Of a DNA stretch of 64,000 bases, positions 9,062-17,939 are shown piece by piece. The translations under genes and the position numbers were made by a program. The DNA is from PALSA-350 sp963834445 (GTDB lineage: Bacteria; Acidobacteriota; Terriglobia; Terriglobales; Acidobacteriaceae), in the NCBI GenBank assembly GCA_963834445.1, contig CAWIBU010000003.1, forward strand, positions 1,116,001 to 1,180,000, written 5' to 3'. The notes under the pieces were generated by a model, which saw only the letters and a program-made list of their open reading frames with translations, did not search any database and was not told the origin of the DNA. The first letter of the stretch is position 1. Each line of letters begins with the position of its first letter.

Positions 9062-12000
9062 ATGAGTTTTGCATCAGGACGTACGTCGAAGCCGATTGCA
9101 GCCGTTGCCGTGCTCATCATGTTGTGGAGTGTTTTCGTCAGCTTATCCGCCGTAGCCCAGGTTGCCGGCGCTACGCTGTCGGGCACGGTCACCGATGCAA
9201 CCGGGGGGGCCATTCCCGACGCCACCGTAGCCATCCGCAACACCGCCACCGGCGTGGTTCGCAGCGTCACCTCGAACAGCGCAGGCTTTTACTCCGCACC
9301 TAACCTGATACCTGGTCCCTACCAGATCAAGACCACGGCCACCGGCTTCTCCGCGCAGGTGCAGGAGAACATTACGCTGACGGTCGGGGCCGAGATCACG
9401 TTCAACCCGATGCTGGCCGTGGGGAAAGTGACCGAGACCGTGGTGGTCACTATTGTCCCGCCTTCGGTACAGACGTCTTCTTCGACGATCAGCTCGACGG
9501 TAGACGGCACGACCGTTCGCGAACTGCCGCTGAATGGCCGCGACTGGACGTCGCTGGCCACGCTGGAGCCGGGCGTGGTTAGCGTGCCCAATCAGGCAAC
9601 CACCGGGTTCTCGGCGAACAAAGGCAACCGGGGGTTTGGCAACCAGTTATCCGATGGCGGCCACCGTCCCAATGAAAACACGTACCGGGTGAACGGCATG
9701 GTGATCAATGACTACACCAATGCCGCGCCCGGCGGGGCAACGGGCGTGAACCTTGGTGTCGACGCGATCGACCAATTCTCCGTGCTCACGAGCAACTACA
9801 CGGCGGAATACGGGCGGACGTCGGGGGCGGTGATCAACGCCATCACCAAGTCGGGTACGAACCAGGTGCACGGCACCGCGTATTTCTTTGACCGCGACAG
9901 CATTTTCGATGCGCGCAATTATTTTGACGGGCCAACGATCCCACCGTTTCGGCGGATCCAGTTTGGGGGGGCGGCCGGCGCACCCATTGTGAAGGACAAG
10001 ACGTTCATTTTTGCCGACTATGAAGGAATTCGGCAAAGCCAGCCAGTATCCACGACGATCCACGTGCCTGACGCCGCAACGCGCGCGCTGGCGGTGGCCG
10101 CCATTCAGCCCTACCTGGCTCTTTGGCCGGTGGCTCCGGCAGGCTCGCCCGACGCCCAGGGGATCCAGACTGTTAACACGACCCTACCCACCAAGGCCCA
10201 GGAGAACTACGTCATTACCCGGCTGGACCAGAAATTCACCGCCGCCGACGCACTGGACGCAACCTACTTTTTCGATTCTGGGCCGCAGACGCAGGGGGAC
10301 CCACTGGGCAACGTTGTGCATCAGGTCCTATCCCGGCGCCAGTTAGGTTCTCTTGAAGAGACGCACGTCTTCAGTCCGGCGATCGTGAATACCATTCGTG
10401 GGGGCGTTGGGCACATCACCGGCCTTATCAACTCGCCGGTCTCAGGCGATGCCGTGGCGACGGACGCTAAGCTCGCCATCGCTCCGGGCGCCGCTGCGCC
10501 GCCGCAATTGCCCGTCTCGGGCCTGACAACGGCTTACGGGCTCAACGGCTTCAATAAGTTCAACCATGGGTGGACCTCGATTCAGGTGAACGACGACGCC
10601 TTTATCACCAAAGGCGGACATGCCATGAAGGCCGGATTTGCTTTCGAGCGCATGCGCTACAACGTGCTTGAATTGCTGAGCCCGAATGGCCGCATGAACA
10701 ACTACTCGCTGGCGGATTTTCTTAACAACGCGCCCCACCAGCTCAACGCGGTGGCGCCGGGCGGGTCGCATGAAGTGGGCCTGCGCGAGACGTTGTTTGC
10801 CGGTTATTTCCAGGACGACTTCTCGGTGAGCAAGCGCCTGGTACTTAACCTGGGCCTGCGCTACGAGGCCACCACGCGGCCTACAGACGCCAATTCCGTA
10901 CCCGGCTACACGGTGAACGGCTACACGGTGGCGACGGCTGGATTCCAGCAAATCACGACGCTGCAGAACTGCCAGGCGAGCGCCACGGCCTGCGGCCCGG
11001 TGGGTACGCAGAGCCCCATTGCCGCCAACCCCACCACCAAGGACTTCGAGCCGCGCCTGGGGGTGGCTTGGGACGTTTTTGGCAGCGGAAGAACAGCCTT
11101 CCGCGCCTCCGCCGGCATGTTCGATGTACTGCCGCTGCCTTACGAATTCGGCCTGAACACTGCCGCGACTGCCCCTTTCCAGATCATTGGCGCGGACAAA
11201 CTGGCTACGCTGGGTACCGGGGGTACAGACCCCAACATCAGTTTCAACCAGCAGAAAATCCGTAATCGTTACATTCAACAAAACCCGAAGCGCGCCGCTG
11301 TCTATAACTGGAACGCCAGCGTACAGCAGGACCTGGGGCACGGCTTTACGGTTTTGGCCGCCTACGTCGGCTCGCGCTCGCTGCATCTCTCCTCCGCTGC
11401 CGATGACATCAATCTGATCCAGCCCACCACGGTGGCCGGCGCGGGCCTGGTATTTCCCTGTGACCCCACCGGAGGAAACTGCTCGTCGAATACGAGTGGC
11501 ACCCGCCTCGACAGCAATTGGGGTGGCGGCGCTGGGATTCGTCCGGTGATTTTCGACGGCACTGCTTCCTACGAAGGCATGCAGTCGCAAATCAAAAAGA
11601 CCATGGCGCATGGCGTGCAGGGTCAGTTCTCTTATACATACAGTCACTGTAACGATCGGGGCTCCGCTCCGGTAACCGGGGATACTTTCCTGAATTCGAT
11701 TGCTGTGCCTTTGTTGTTAGAGAAGACTTATCGTGAGGGGCCTTGCGACTTCGACCTGCATAGTGTCGCCACCGGCAACATCATCTGGGATATACCCGCG
11801 CCGAAGTTCGACAGCTCTGTGGCGAATTTTGCCATCCATGGCTGGGAGCTCGGCGGCATCCTGACCGCGGAGAGCGGCTCTCCGTTCACGGTTACCGTTG
11901 GCGGTGGCAATGATCCGCTGGGGACTGGGTTCAACGGAGACTTCTCCATGGACTTTGCCAATCGGCTGCCCAATTGCAATCCCATTCATGGCGGCCTGAA

Positions 12001-12442
12001 CTACCTCAACACAAACTGCTTCACGCCGCCCACGGCGCCCACATCGCTTGCGGCGGCCACGGCGGCCAATCCTTTCGGTTGCGCGCCGGGCTCGTTCAGC
12101 AACTACTCAGGCCCGGCGGCTCCTTCTGGCCAGCAGTTCTGTTCGAACGTACTCGGCAACTCCGGGCGCAACCGCTTCTACGGTCCGAACCTTACCGAAT
12201 TGGATATGTCACTTTTCAAGAACACCAAGGTGCCTGCCATTTCGGAGTCGTTCAATGTGCAGTTTCGAGCAGAATTCTTCAACATCCTCAACCACACCAA
12301 CTTTCTCTCGCCCGGCTTCCTCAACACCGGAGGGCAGAACAATTCCGTCTACGACTTTGACGGCAGCACGCTGCCCACTGCGTTGAACCAAACCTCCACG
12401 TCTTCGCGGCAGATTCAGCTGGGGATGAAGTTCATTTTTTAA
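9062..12442 (+). CDS. Oar-like TonB-dependent receptor with carboxypeptidase-regulatory-like domain
   Basis: A 1126-residue outer-membrane protein. Residues 1-33 are a signal peptide ending near SLSAVAQ. About 36-120 is a CarboxypepD_reg-like beta-sandwich (LSGTVTDATGGAIPDATV, NSAGFYSAPNLIPGPY). A plug-like region follows (VRELPLNGRDWTSLATLEPG, YTAEYGRTSGAVINAITKSG), then a long C-terminal barrel ending in an aromatic residue (MKFIF). Such proteins are numerous in Acidobacteriota and are assumed to take up large ligands such as oligosaccharides, but ligands are rarely known. GAGGAGAG at 9052-9059 gives a strong ribosome-binding site for the ATG at 9062. The divergent winged-helix TPR regulator is a plausible partner. 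Confidence 0.88.
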   Translation: MSFASGRTSKPIAAVAVLIMLWSVFVSLSAVAQVAGATLSGTVTDATGGAIPDATVAIRNTATGVVRSVTSNSAGFYSAPNLIPGPYQIKTTATGFSAQVQENITLTVGAEITFNPMLAVGKVTETVVVTIVPPSVQTSSSTISSTVDGTTVRELPLNGRDWTSLATLEPGVVSVPNQATTGFSANKGNRGFGNQLSDGGHRPNENTYRVNGMVINDYTNAAPGGATGVNLGVDAIDQFSVLTSNYTAEYGRTSGAVINAITKSGTNQVHGTAYFFDRDSIFDARNYFDGPTIPPFRRIQFGGAAGAPIVKDKTFIFADYEGIRQSQPVSTTIHVPDAATRALAVAAIQPYLALWPVAPAGSPDAQGIQTVNTTLPTKAQENYVITRLDQKFTAADALDATYFFDSGPQTQGDPLGNVVHQVLSRRQLGSLEETHVFSPAIVNTIRGGVGHITGLINSPVSGDAVATDAKLAIAPGAAAPPQLPVSGLTTAYGLNGFNKFNHGWTSIQVNDDAFITKGGHAMKAGFAFERMRYNVLELLSPNGRMNNYSLADFLNNAPHQLNAVAPGGSHEVGLRETLFAGYFQDDFSVSKRLVLNLGLRYEATTRPTDANSVPGYTVNGYTVATAGFQQITTLQNCQASATACGPVGTQSPIAANPTTKDFEPRLGVAWDVFGSGRTAFRASAGMFDVLPLPYEFGLNTAATAPFQIIGADKLATLGTGGTDPNISFNQQKIRNRYIQQNPKRAAVYNWNASVQQDLGHGFTVLAAYVGSRSLHLSSAADDINLIQPTTVAGAGLVFPCDPTGGNCSSNTSGTRLDSNWGGGAGIRPVIFDGTASYEGMQSQIKKTMAHGVQGQFSYTYSHCNDRGSAPVTGDTFLNSIAVPLLLEKTYREGPCDFDLHSVATGNIIWDIPAPKFDSSVANFAIHGWELGGILTAESGSPFTVTVGGGNDPLGTGFNGDFSMDFANRLPNCNPIHGGLNYLNTNCFTPPTAPTSLAAATAANPFGCAPGSFSNYSGPAAPSGQQFCSNVLGNSGRNRFYGPNLTELDMSLFKNTKVPAISESFNVQFRAEFFNILNHTNFLSPGFLNTGGQNNSVYDFDGSTLPTALNQTSTSSRQIQLGMKFIF

Positions 12443-12572
12443 CAAACCCCACGAGTACGGAAGCGCGACTGCAGACGCCACGGTAGCGGTGACCTCTGCG
12501 TAGAGATTTTACTGATGGGGCTTGGGAAGAAAGAGATCAGCCCTCAAGAACGGCGCATTGGGAGCATTCACG

Positions 12573-13832
12573 ATGGCGGATCTGATGCAGGCAGCTCAGG
12601 ACGAGCGATTACAACCGGGAGGCAGTACCCCCGGATGGCAGTTCGCGGTAGCTTCGAGCATCCTGGGATGGGTGCTCGATGCTTTCGATTTTTTTGTTGT
12701 TGTTTTTTTGTTTGATGTACTGGCGGCGAATTTTCACGTTGCGAAAATTGCGATTGTCTGGACGATTTCAATTACGCTGGCCATGCGGCCACTAGGTGCT
12801 TTGCTCTTCGGCGCTCTGGCAGACCGGTACGGGCGCAGAAAACCGTTGATGGTATGTGTTATTTACTTCTCTGCGGTCACGGTGCTGAGCGGCTTCGCCC
12901 CTAACTATCTTTTCTTTGTTGTGATGCGCGCACTCTATGGCATAGGCATGGGCGGTTACTGGGGCATTGGCGCATCGTTTGCCATGGAGAACGCGCCGCG
13001 CAAGCAACGCGGGGTTCTTTCCGGCATGATGCAGGGTGGTTATCCGTTCGGATATTTGCTGGCGGCGGTCGGCATGCTGACGATCATGCCGCAATTCGGG
13101 TGGCGCGCCATGTTTGTCGTGGGCTCGCTGGTGGCGGTCACCATCGTATTACTCACCTATTGGTCCCCCGAGTCTGAAGCCTGGAAACATCACCGCATGG
13201 GGTCGATCGTAGAGATTTTCAAGACCCTGTTCCAGCATTTGAAGATTTTTTCATATCTTCTTCTGGTGATGGTGGTTATGTCTTGCCTCTCGCACGGGAC
13301 ACAGGATCTCTACCCTGACTTTTTAAAGTCGCTGCCGAGCATCCGGAGCGCGCACATTCTGGGAATGCAACCGCTCTACGGCATTCCAATTATCTACAAC
13401 ATAGGCGCGATCGTAGGAGCCGTCTTCTTCGGACATATCTCGGAAAAGATTGGACGGCGCTACGCTATTATGGCGGCGCTGCTTCTGTCATTGCTGGCGA
13501 TACCAGCATGGGCGTTTGGCGGCTCGGTATTGATTCTGGTAATCGGCTCCTACGTGATGCAGACCGGGGTGCAGGGAGCATTTGGCGTGATTCCTGCGCA
13601 TTTGAATGAGCTTTCACCCGATGCGGTACGCAGTTTGTTCCCCGGGTTCGTGTATCAGCTGGGCGTACTGATCGCATCGCCTGCAGTTTCGATTGAGTAT
13701 CTATTGCGCAATCACTTTGGCTATCCCTGGGCCCTAACTCTGTTCGAGGCCGTGGTGATTATTTCGCTTCTCTTCATTTTCGGTTTTGGCCCGGAGAAGA
13801 GGGGACGGAACTTTCTTCGCCGCGCGGCATAG
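12573..13832 (+). CDS. MFS transporter, SHS/JenA-like (probable carboxylate:H+ symporter)
   Basis: A 419-residue major facilitator with 12 predicted membrane segments. The loop 2-3 motif is clear (GALADRYGRRKPLM), and AFDFFVVVFLFD in helix 1 followed by RPLGALLFG is typical of the sialate/lactate SHS branch, whose members move monocarboxylates with protons. GGGAG at 12560-12564, 8 bases before the ATG at 12573, supports this start; a TTG at 12522 would add 17 residues. The Oar-like receptor gene ends 130 bp upstream, so they could be cotranscribed, coupling outer- and inner-membrane uptake. The MFS call is firm; substrate is inferred from subfamily resemblance only. Confidence 0.82.
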   Translation: MADLMQAAQDERLQPGGSTPGWQFAVASSILGWVLDAFDFFVVVFLFDVLAANFHVAKIAIVWTISITLAMRPLGALLFGALADRYGRRKPLMVCVIYFSAVTVLSGFAPNYLFFVVMRALYGIGMGGYWGIGASFAMENAPRKQRGVLSGMMQGGYPFGYLLAAVGMLTIMPQFGWRAMFVVGSLVAVTIVLLTYWSPESEAWKHHRMGSIVEIFKTLFQHLKIFSYLLLVMVVMSCLSHGTQDLYPDFLKSLPSIRSAHILGMQPLYGIPIIYNIGAIVGAVFFGHISEKIGRRYAIMAALLLSLLAIPAWAFGGSVLILVIGSYVMQTGVQGAFGVIPAHLNELSPDAVRSLFPGFVYQLGVLIASPAVSIEYLLRNHFGYPWALTLFEAVVIISLLFIFGFGPEKRGRNFLRRAA

Positions 13833-14643
13833 GAGGGAGATAAGGAAGAGGCTCTGCAGCGAGGCCCGCGGCTGAACAGCCGTAGCGGAGCGTCTGAGAC
13901 CGTCACCGTCAGTGTCACCACGACCGAACCGTGCTTCGCTCTGTCGGGATGAACAAAATGGCTGGGGCCGGATTTGCGAGCTCACTCGTGGGGCCTTGGT
14001 TTGGGGGAAAGGCGCACCGCAGATCCCTCCACTTCGCTACCCCCGAATTCCTGTCGAGGTTGGTGGCGCTGGCGAACATCATGCGGCTTTCCTTAATGAA
14101 AGCCGCACACGCGGATCTGTCTGACGTAGCGAAACAGGAATTCGGGTACGCTACGGTCGGGATGACAAATTTGTTTGGGAGACGGGCTTAAAGATTTGCT
14201 TGAGGGACGGCTTAAAAGCAAACGCTCTCCCCGTTCATTCTTGCCTTAACTTGCCACCAGGCAAGTCGGCTGCTCGGGATGACAAATTCGCTTAAAGGAC
14301 GGGCTTGGAAAGCTGACGCTCTCAGTGTTCATTCCGTCCTTGACTTGCCGCCAGGCAAGTCAGCCACTCGGTATGACAAATCCGGAAGTAGTGTTTCCCT
14401 GAACCGTTGTTCGCGATCCTGTGTCGCGAAGAACCGCTTCCAGTGCACGCTTTCATCTGGCAACGATCGCACCCGCCACGGCTCGTTCGCTCGGACACGG
14501 AAAGCGTTGTGGAGTGGAACATGACGCAATATGGCGCTTCAGTTCGGTTACTTGAAGATACCTGTGGCGCAAATTTATACAGTTCGAAAGTACCCGCCGT
14601 ATCTTGCCGAAGAACAGAGCAACTGCTATTCCAAGGAAACTGG
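13833..14643 (+). repeat. Repeat-rich intergenic region with dispersed and tandem units
   Basis: No convincing gene is present. A roughly 100-bp unit at 13940-14040 (GATGAACAAAATG ... GATTTGCGAGCTCACTCG ... GCAGATCCCTCCACTTCGCT) recurs at about 18167-18245 and 18258-18350. It runs into the 99-bp nested element (14045-14143), then ACGGTCGGGATGACAAAT. Two imperfect tandem units follow (about 14204-14290 and 14291-14385). Each has a hairpin of ACTTGCC with GGCAAGT (14249-14266 and 14343-14360) and ends in a version of CTCGGGATGACAAAT. The promoter of the downstream response regulator must lie at the right end. Confidence 0.75.
14045..14143 (+). mobile_element. 99-bp nested element, copy A (MITE-like)
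   Basis: The element starts GAATTCCTGT and ends ACAGGAATTC. With flanking bases the inverted ends are 13 bp (14042-14054 and 14134-14146). A central hairpin has stem GCGGCTTTC (14083-14091) with GAAAGCCGC (14098-14106) and a 6-base loop. It matches 34768-34866 with six substitutions and no gaps. The sequence after it, TACGCTACGGTCGGGATGACAAA, is the right part of the host palindrome arm. It encodes no protein of its own. Mobility is inferred from nesting and inverted ends. Confidence 0.6.
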
Positions 14644-15471
14644 ATGACTGAGACCAGGATTTTGCTTGTCGATGATGACGAGGTAGTCCGTAACATTCTC
14701 CGAACTGTACTTGAGCACGAAGGATTCGAGATAACGGTTGCGGACAGCGTTACGGAAGCTTTGAAACTTATTAGCACGGAACATTTCGATGTGTTATTGA
14801 GTGATCTACATATGCCAGGAGCAGGCGATGGCCTCACGGTCGTGAGCGCGATGCGTCACGTGAATCCGAATTGCGTGGCCCTGCTGTTGACCGGGTTTCC
14901 GGAGATGGATGTTGCTGCTCAGGCCATTTTGGGGCAGGTAGATGAGATTTTATTGAAGCAGACAGACCTTAGGGAGCTGGTCGCATCGATCAAGCGCAGG
15001 CTGGCGAATGCAACTGCCCTTGCGCGTCCCAAGATTGAAAGTGTGGCGACGATTCTTGATCGCGCAGCCCAAAGTTGCATCGAGCAGTGGCTTCAGGTGG
15101 TTCAGCTGGATGGCCTGCTTTCGATCGTGCGCTTAACGCCGGAACAACGGTGTGGTCATCTGCCGCAGCTGTTCCGTGATCTGGTCGCTCGTCTGATGGC
15201 GGGTCTTCCTCTTGGGGTTGCGGGACCGCTATCAACGGCGGCGTCGGACCATGGGCTGTTACGACGCAGGCAAGGCTATTCTGCCTCTATGATGGTTGAA
15301 GAGTCACGCATTCTGCAGGTCTGCATTTTCGATACTCTGCAAAAGAATCTGGCGTCGATCGACTTTAGCGTGTTGCTGATTCAGGTGATGATCATCGCGG
15401 ATGAGGTGGACTCACAGCTCAGGCAGGCAATGGAACGCTATATGTTTGAATCGCGTTTGGTCCTTGCCTAG
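14644..15471 (+). CDS. Response regulator: receiver domain plus uncharacterised C-terminal helical domain
   Basis: A 275-residue protein. Residues 5-120 are a CheY-like receiver (ILLVDDDEVVRNIL, phosphoacceptor Asp54 in LLSDLHMPG, then ALLLTGFPEMD). The C-terminal half has no DNA-binding or enzymatic motif; it is helical and includes MVEESRILQVCIFDTLQ and IADEVDSQLRQAMERYM, resembling the helical N-terminal region of RsbR-like stress proteins. The start is ATG 14644, with AAGGAAA at 14633-14639. An upstream open frame to 14407 lies in repeat DNA and is not credible. It converges on the multi-PAS kinase gene (85-bp gap), a possible partner. The output is unknown. Confidence 0.8.
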   Translation: MTETRILLVDDDEVVRNILRTVLEHEGFEITVADSVTEALKLISTEHFDVLLSDLHMPGAGDGLTVVSAMRHVNPNCVALLLTGFPEMDVAAQAILGQVDEILLKQTDLRELVASIKRRLANATALARPKIESVATILDRAAQSCIEQWLQVVQLDGLLSIVRLTPEQRCGHLPQLFRDLVARLMAGLPLGVAGPLSTAASDHGLLRRRQGYSASMMVEESRILQVCIFDTLQKNLASIDFSVLLIQVMIIADEVDSQLRQAMERYMFESRLVLA

Positions 15472-15557
15472 ACATCGCGCTCCCCTGTAATGCACTGGGC
15501 AACGCAGGTTGTAAGTCTGCGCGGTTGTTACGTAAATGGGCACGATGAGCGATTGCT

Positions 15558-17939
15558 TTACTGTTCTGCACCACGGGTTGCCCCGACGAATGGCAGGAAC
15601 ATGGTAAAGACGGTTCCGCTGTGACCCGGCTTCTGGCTGCTGCGAACGTGCAGCGCGCCCTCGTGGCGCTTCACAATTTCCTCGCTCACCCACAAACCCA
15701 GTCCGGTACCGATTGCTCCCTTGGTGGTATAGAAAGGCTCGAAGACGCGTGCCAGAACGGATCGAGACATGCCGATTCCGGTGTCGGCAACGGTGAGTAC
15801 CAGGCCGTGGCGCCCTGTCGACCAATCTGTGCCTGCGCGGCTGCGCAGCAGGATCCGGCCGCCCCTGGGCTGAACCGCGTCAATGGCGTTGTTTACCAGG
15901 TTGCTGAGCACCTGGCGAATCTCACCTTCGAAACAACGAACCGGTTGATGCGCCCGGTAACGCTCCTCGATATGGACACGGGCATTGACGATGCGGCCCT
16001 GATACATCAGCACGACACTGTTCATCAGCTCCTGGGAGGTGACAGCCATGGGATTCGTGGCCTGCTTATGAAAGCGCAGGGTCTGGCTCGTGATCGCCGA
16101 AACGCGACGCAATTCGCGCTGGGCCATGTGAACGTAATTTTTTGCTTCGGCGAAGTTTTCCGTGACCCCGGCCAGGTAAAGCAGATTGGTGACCGACTCG
16201 AGGGGGTTGTTGATCTCGTGGGCGATCGAGGAAGCGAGGCGCCCGACGACCGCCAGTTTCTCGCTTTCCACGAGTGCCTGCTCAGCTTTTTTCTGCTGCG
16301 TCACTTCGAGCGATGCCGCCGTAATCGCCTGCACGGCGCCATCCGCGGCAAGCACGGGAAAATAACTTACGGTCCAATAACGGTGTTCCCCAGGCCGCGT
16401 GACCAACTCACCTTCGAGAGGGAAATTGACGACCGGAGTGCCCGTCAGCACTTGCTCGAACAGTTCTTTTAATCCCTCGATGGGTGCCATTTCAGTCAGC
16501 GTTCGTCCAACCACCTCTTCCGGGGTGAGGCCGAAGAACTCTGCCTGCCGATCATTTAGCCGCAGATAGCGGAAATCTTTCGCGTCGAAGAGAGCCAATC
16601 CGATAGGCGCGGTGCGGTAAAGACTTTCAATTTCTGTTCGTTGGCGTTCCGCCTGCTCACCCTTCTGCTGCAACTCGATGAGCAGCGCCTTTTCCTGCGT
16701 GATATCGCGCGAATAGGTGACGATGCCGTCGCGGGTTGGATAGACTTCCACGCGCAGCCACAAGTTCAGCGGAGATGGATAATAGGCGTCGAAGGCGCCG
16801 GCAATTTGCTCGTTCATTGCCGGGTAATAGTGTTCGACAAAGGGTGAACCCTCATAAGCGGCGTCGGGGAAAGCCTCCCATAGGTTCCTGCCAATCAGTT
16901 CACGATCAGCGGCGTAGATCTCTTTGGCTTTGGGATTGAGGTAGGTCATTACCCAATTGCGATCGACACTCACGATGGCGTCGTTAGTAGCCCCGAGCAC
17001 CTGGCTCAGTTGTTCGGTGATGGTCTCCTTTTCGCGTTCGGCCTCGCGCCTCTCCTCAATGTTGCGAAAGACGAGAACGATGCCGGTGAGTTGGCCGGCA
17101 TCGTCGAGGATAGGGGCTCCACTGTCGTCAATGGAGGTAGGCCGACCATTCTTCGCCAGGAGAATCGTGTGGTTTGCCAGCCCGACAACCCTTCCCGTTG
17201 CCTTCACCTTGTCGGCTGGACTTTCGGCCGGCTGGTGGGTTCGCTCATTCACGATGTGAAATACGTCGGCCAGCGGTCTGCCCAGAGCTTCCCGGCTGCC
17301 CCAGCCGGTCAGCTGCTCGGCGACGGGGTTCATTTCCGTAACGCGCGTGTCTGCATCTGTCACGATGACGGCATCGCCGATGCTTTGCAAAATGCGCGAC
17401 GCCCGCGCTTCACTCTCCCGCAATTGGCGTACCGCGTTGACTTCTCCGGTTACGTCCTGCAACGGCCCAAAGAGACCGGCAATCTTCCCATCCTCATGAA
17501 TGGGATTGAAGGAGTAGTTGAGGTAAAAGTCCTGTACGCCGGCCTCAGTTTCGAGGGGAACGACCAGTTTCTCGTAATAGCAGGTCTCGCCGGTGGTGAC
17601 AGCAGCCTCGAGCAACGGCCCCACTACATGCCAGGCTTCGCGATAAACGTCTCGGGCTGATTTTCCCAGGGCGGCCGGATGCCGCTTTCCAGGAATGGGC
17701 CGATAGGCGTCGTTGTAGATCAGTATGAAATCGGGCCCCCACATGGTTCGCGCCGGGGCGGGCGAACATAGGGTGAGGTTTACGATCGTGATCAGTTCCT
17801 TTGACCAGCTCTCAATGGGACCGAGCGAGGTGGAGGCCCAATCGTGCGCACGAACACGGTCTGCCATTTCTCCCGTGCCCAGGATGCGACTCGATTTTTG
17901 GGCGGGAAATGGGGAGCTTCCGGGCCGGCTTGCATGCAT
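15558..17939 (-). CDS. Multi-PAS sensor histidine kinase (soluble)
   Basis: A protein of 793 residues with no membrane segment, so probably cytosolic. The N-terminal PAS-like domain contains TMWGPDFILIYNDAYRP. At least three more PAS modules follow (ILQSIGDAVIVTDADTRV; VLGATNDAIVSVDRNWVM; a PAC-like YSRDITQEKALLIELQ; LFDAKDFRYLRLNDRQAEFF). The kinase core has an H box near 575 (SSIAHEINNPLE), an N box (QVLSNLVNNAIDAV) and G boxes (VADTGIGMS, GTGLGLWVSEE). It should autophosphorylate on that His and signal to a separate receiver, possibly the convergent one at 14644. The ATG at 17939 has AGGAG 11 bases upstream; a TTG at 17975 would add 12 residues. The signal sensed is unknown. Confidence 0.9.
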   Translation of the reverse strand: MHASRPGSSPFPAQKSSRILGTGEMADRVRAHDWASTSLGPIESWSKELITIVNLTLCSPAPARTMWGPDFILIYNDAYRPIPGKRHPAALGKSARDVYREAWHVVGPLLEAAVTTGETCYYEKLVVPLETEAGVQDFYLNYSFNPIHEDGKIAGLFGPLQDVTGEVNAVRQLRESEARASRILQSIGDAVIVTDADTRVTEMNPVAEQLTGWGSREALGRPLADVFHIVNERTHQPAESPADKVKATGRVVGLANHTILLAKNGRPTSIDDSGAPILDDAGQLTGIVLVFRNIEERREAEREKETITEQLSQVLGATNDAIVSVDRNWVMTYLNPKAKEIYAADRELIGRNLWEAFPDAAYEGSPFVEHYYPAMNEQIAGAFDAYYPSPLNLWLRVEVYPTRDGIVTYSRDITQEKALLIELQQKGEQAERQRTEIESLYRTAPIGLALFDAKDFRYLRLNDRQAEFFGLTPEEVVGRTLTEMAPIEGLKELFEQVLTGTPVVNFPLEGELVTRPGEHRYWTVSYFPVLAADGAVQAITAASLEVTQQKKAEQALVESEKLAVVGRLASSIAHEINNPLESVTNLLYLAGVTENFAEAKNYVHMAQRELRRVSAITSQTLRFHKQATNPMAVTSQELMNSVVLMYQGRIVNARVHIEERYRAHQPVRCFEGEIRQVLSNLVNNAIDAVQPRGGRILLRSRAGTDWSTGRHGLVLTVADTGIGMSRSVLARVFEPFYTTKGAIGTGLGLWVSEEIVKRHEGALHVRSSQKPGHSGTVFTMFLPFVGATRGAEQ

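Noticed and set aside
10442..11647. A 401-codon open frame opposite the first Oar-like gene
   Set aside because: Composition is typical of antisense shadow, there is no ribosome-binding site or motif, and the + strand is clearly coding.
13940..14385. CRISPR array
   Set aside because: The repeats are irregular in length and spacing, the intervening DNA is itself repeated, and no cas gene is in the window.
14407..14643. Long N-terminal extension of the response regulator
   Set aside because: The receiver domain starts right after ATG 14644, which has a good ribosome-binding site; the extension is unlike the family.
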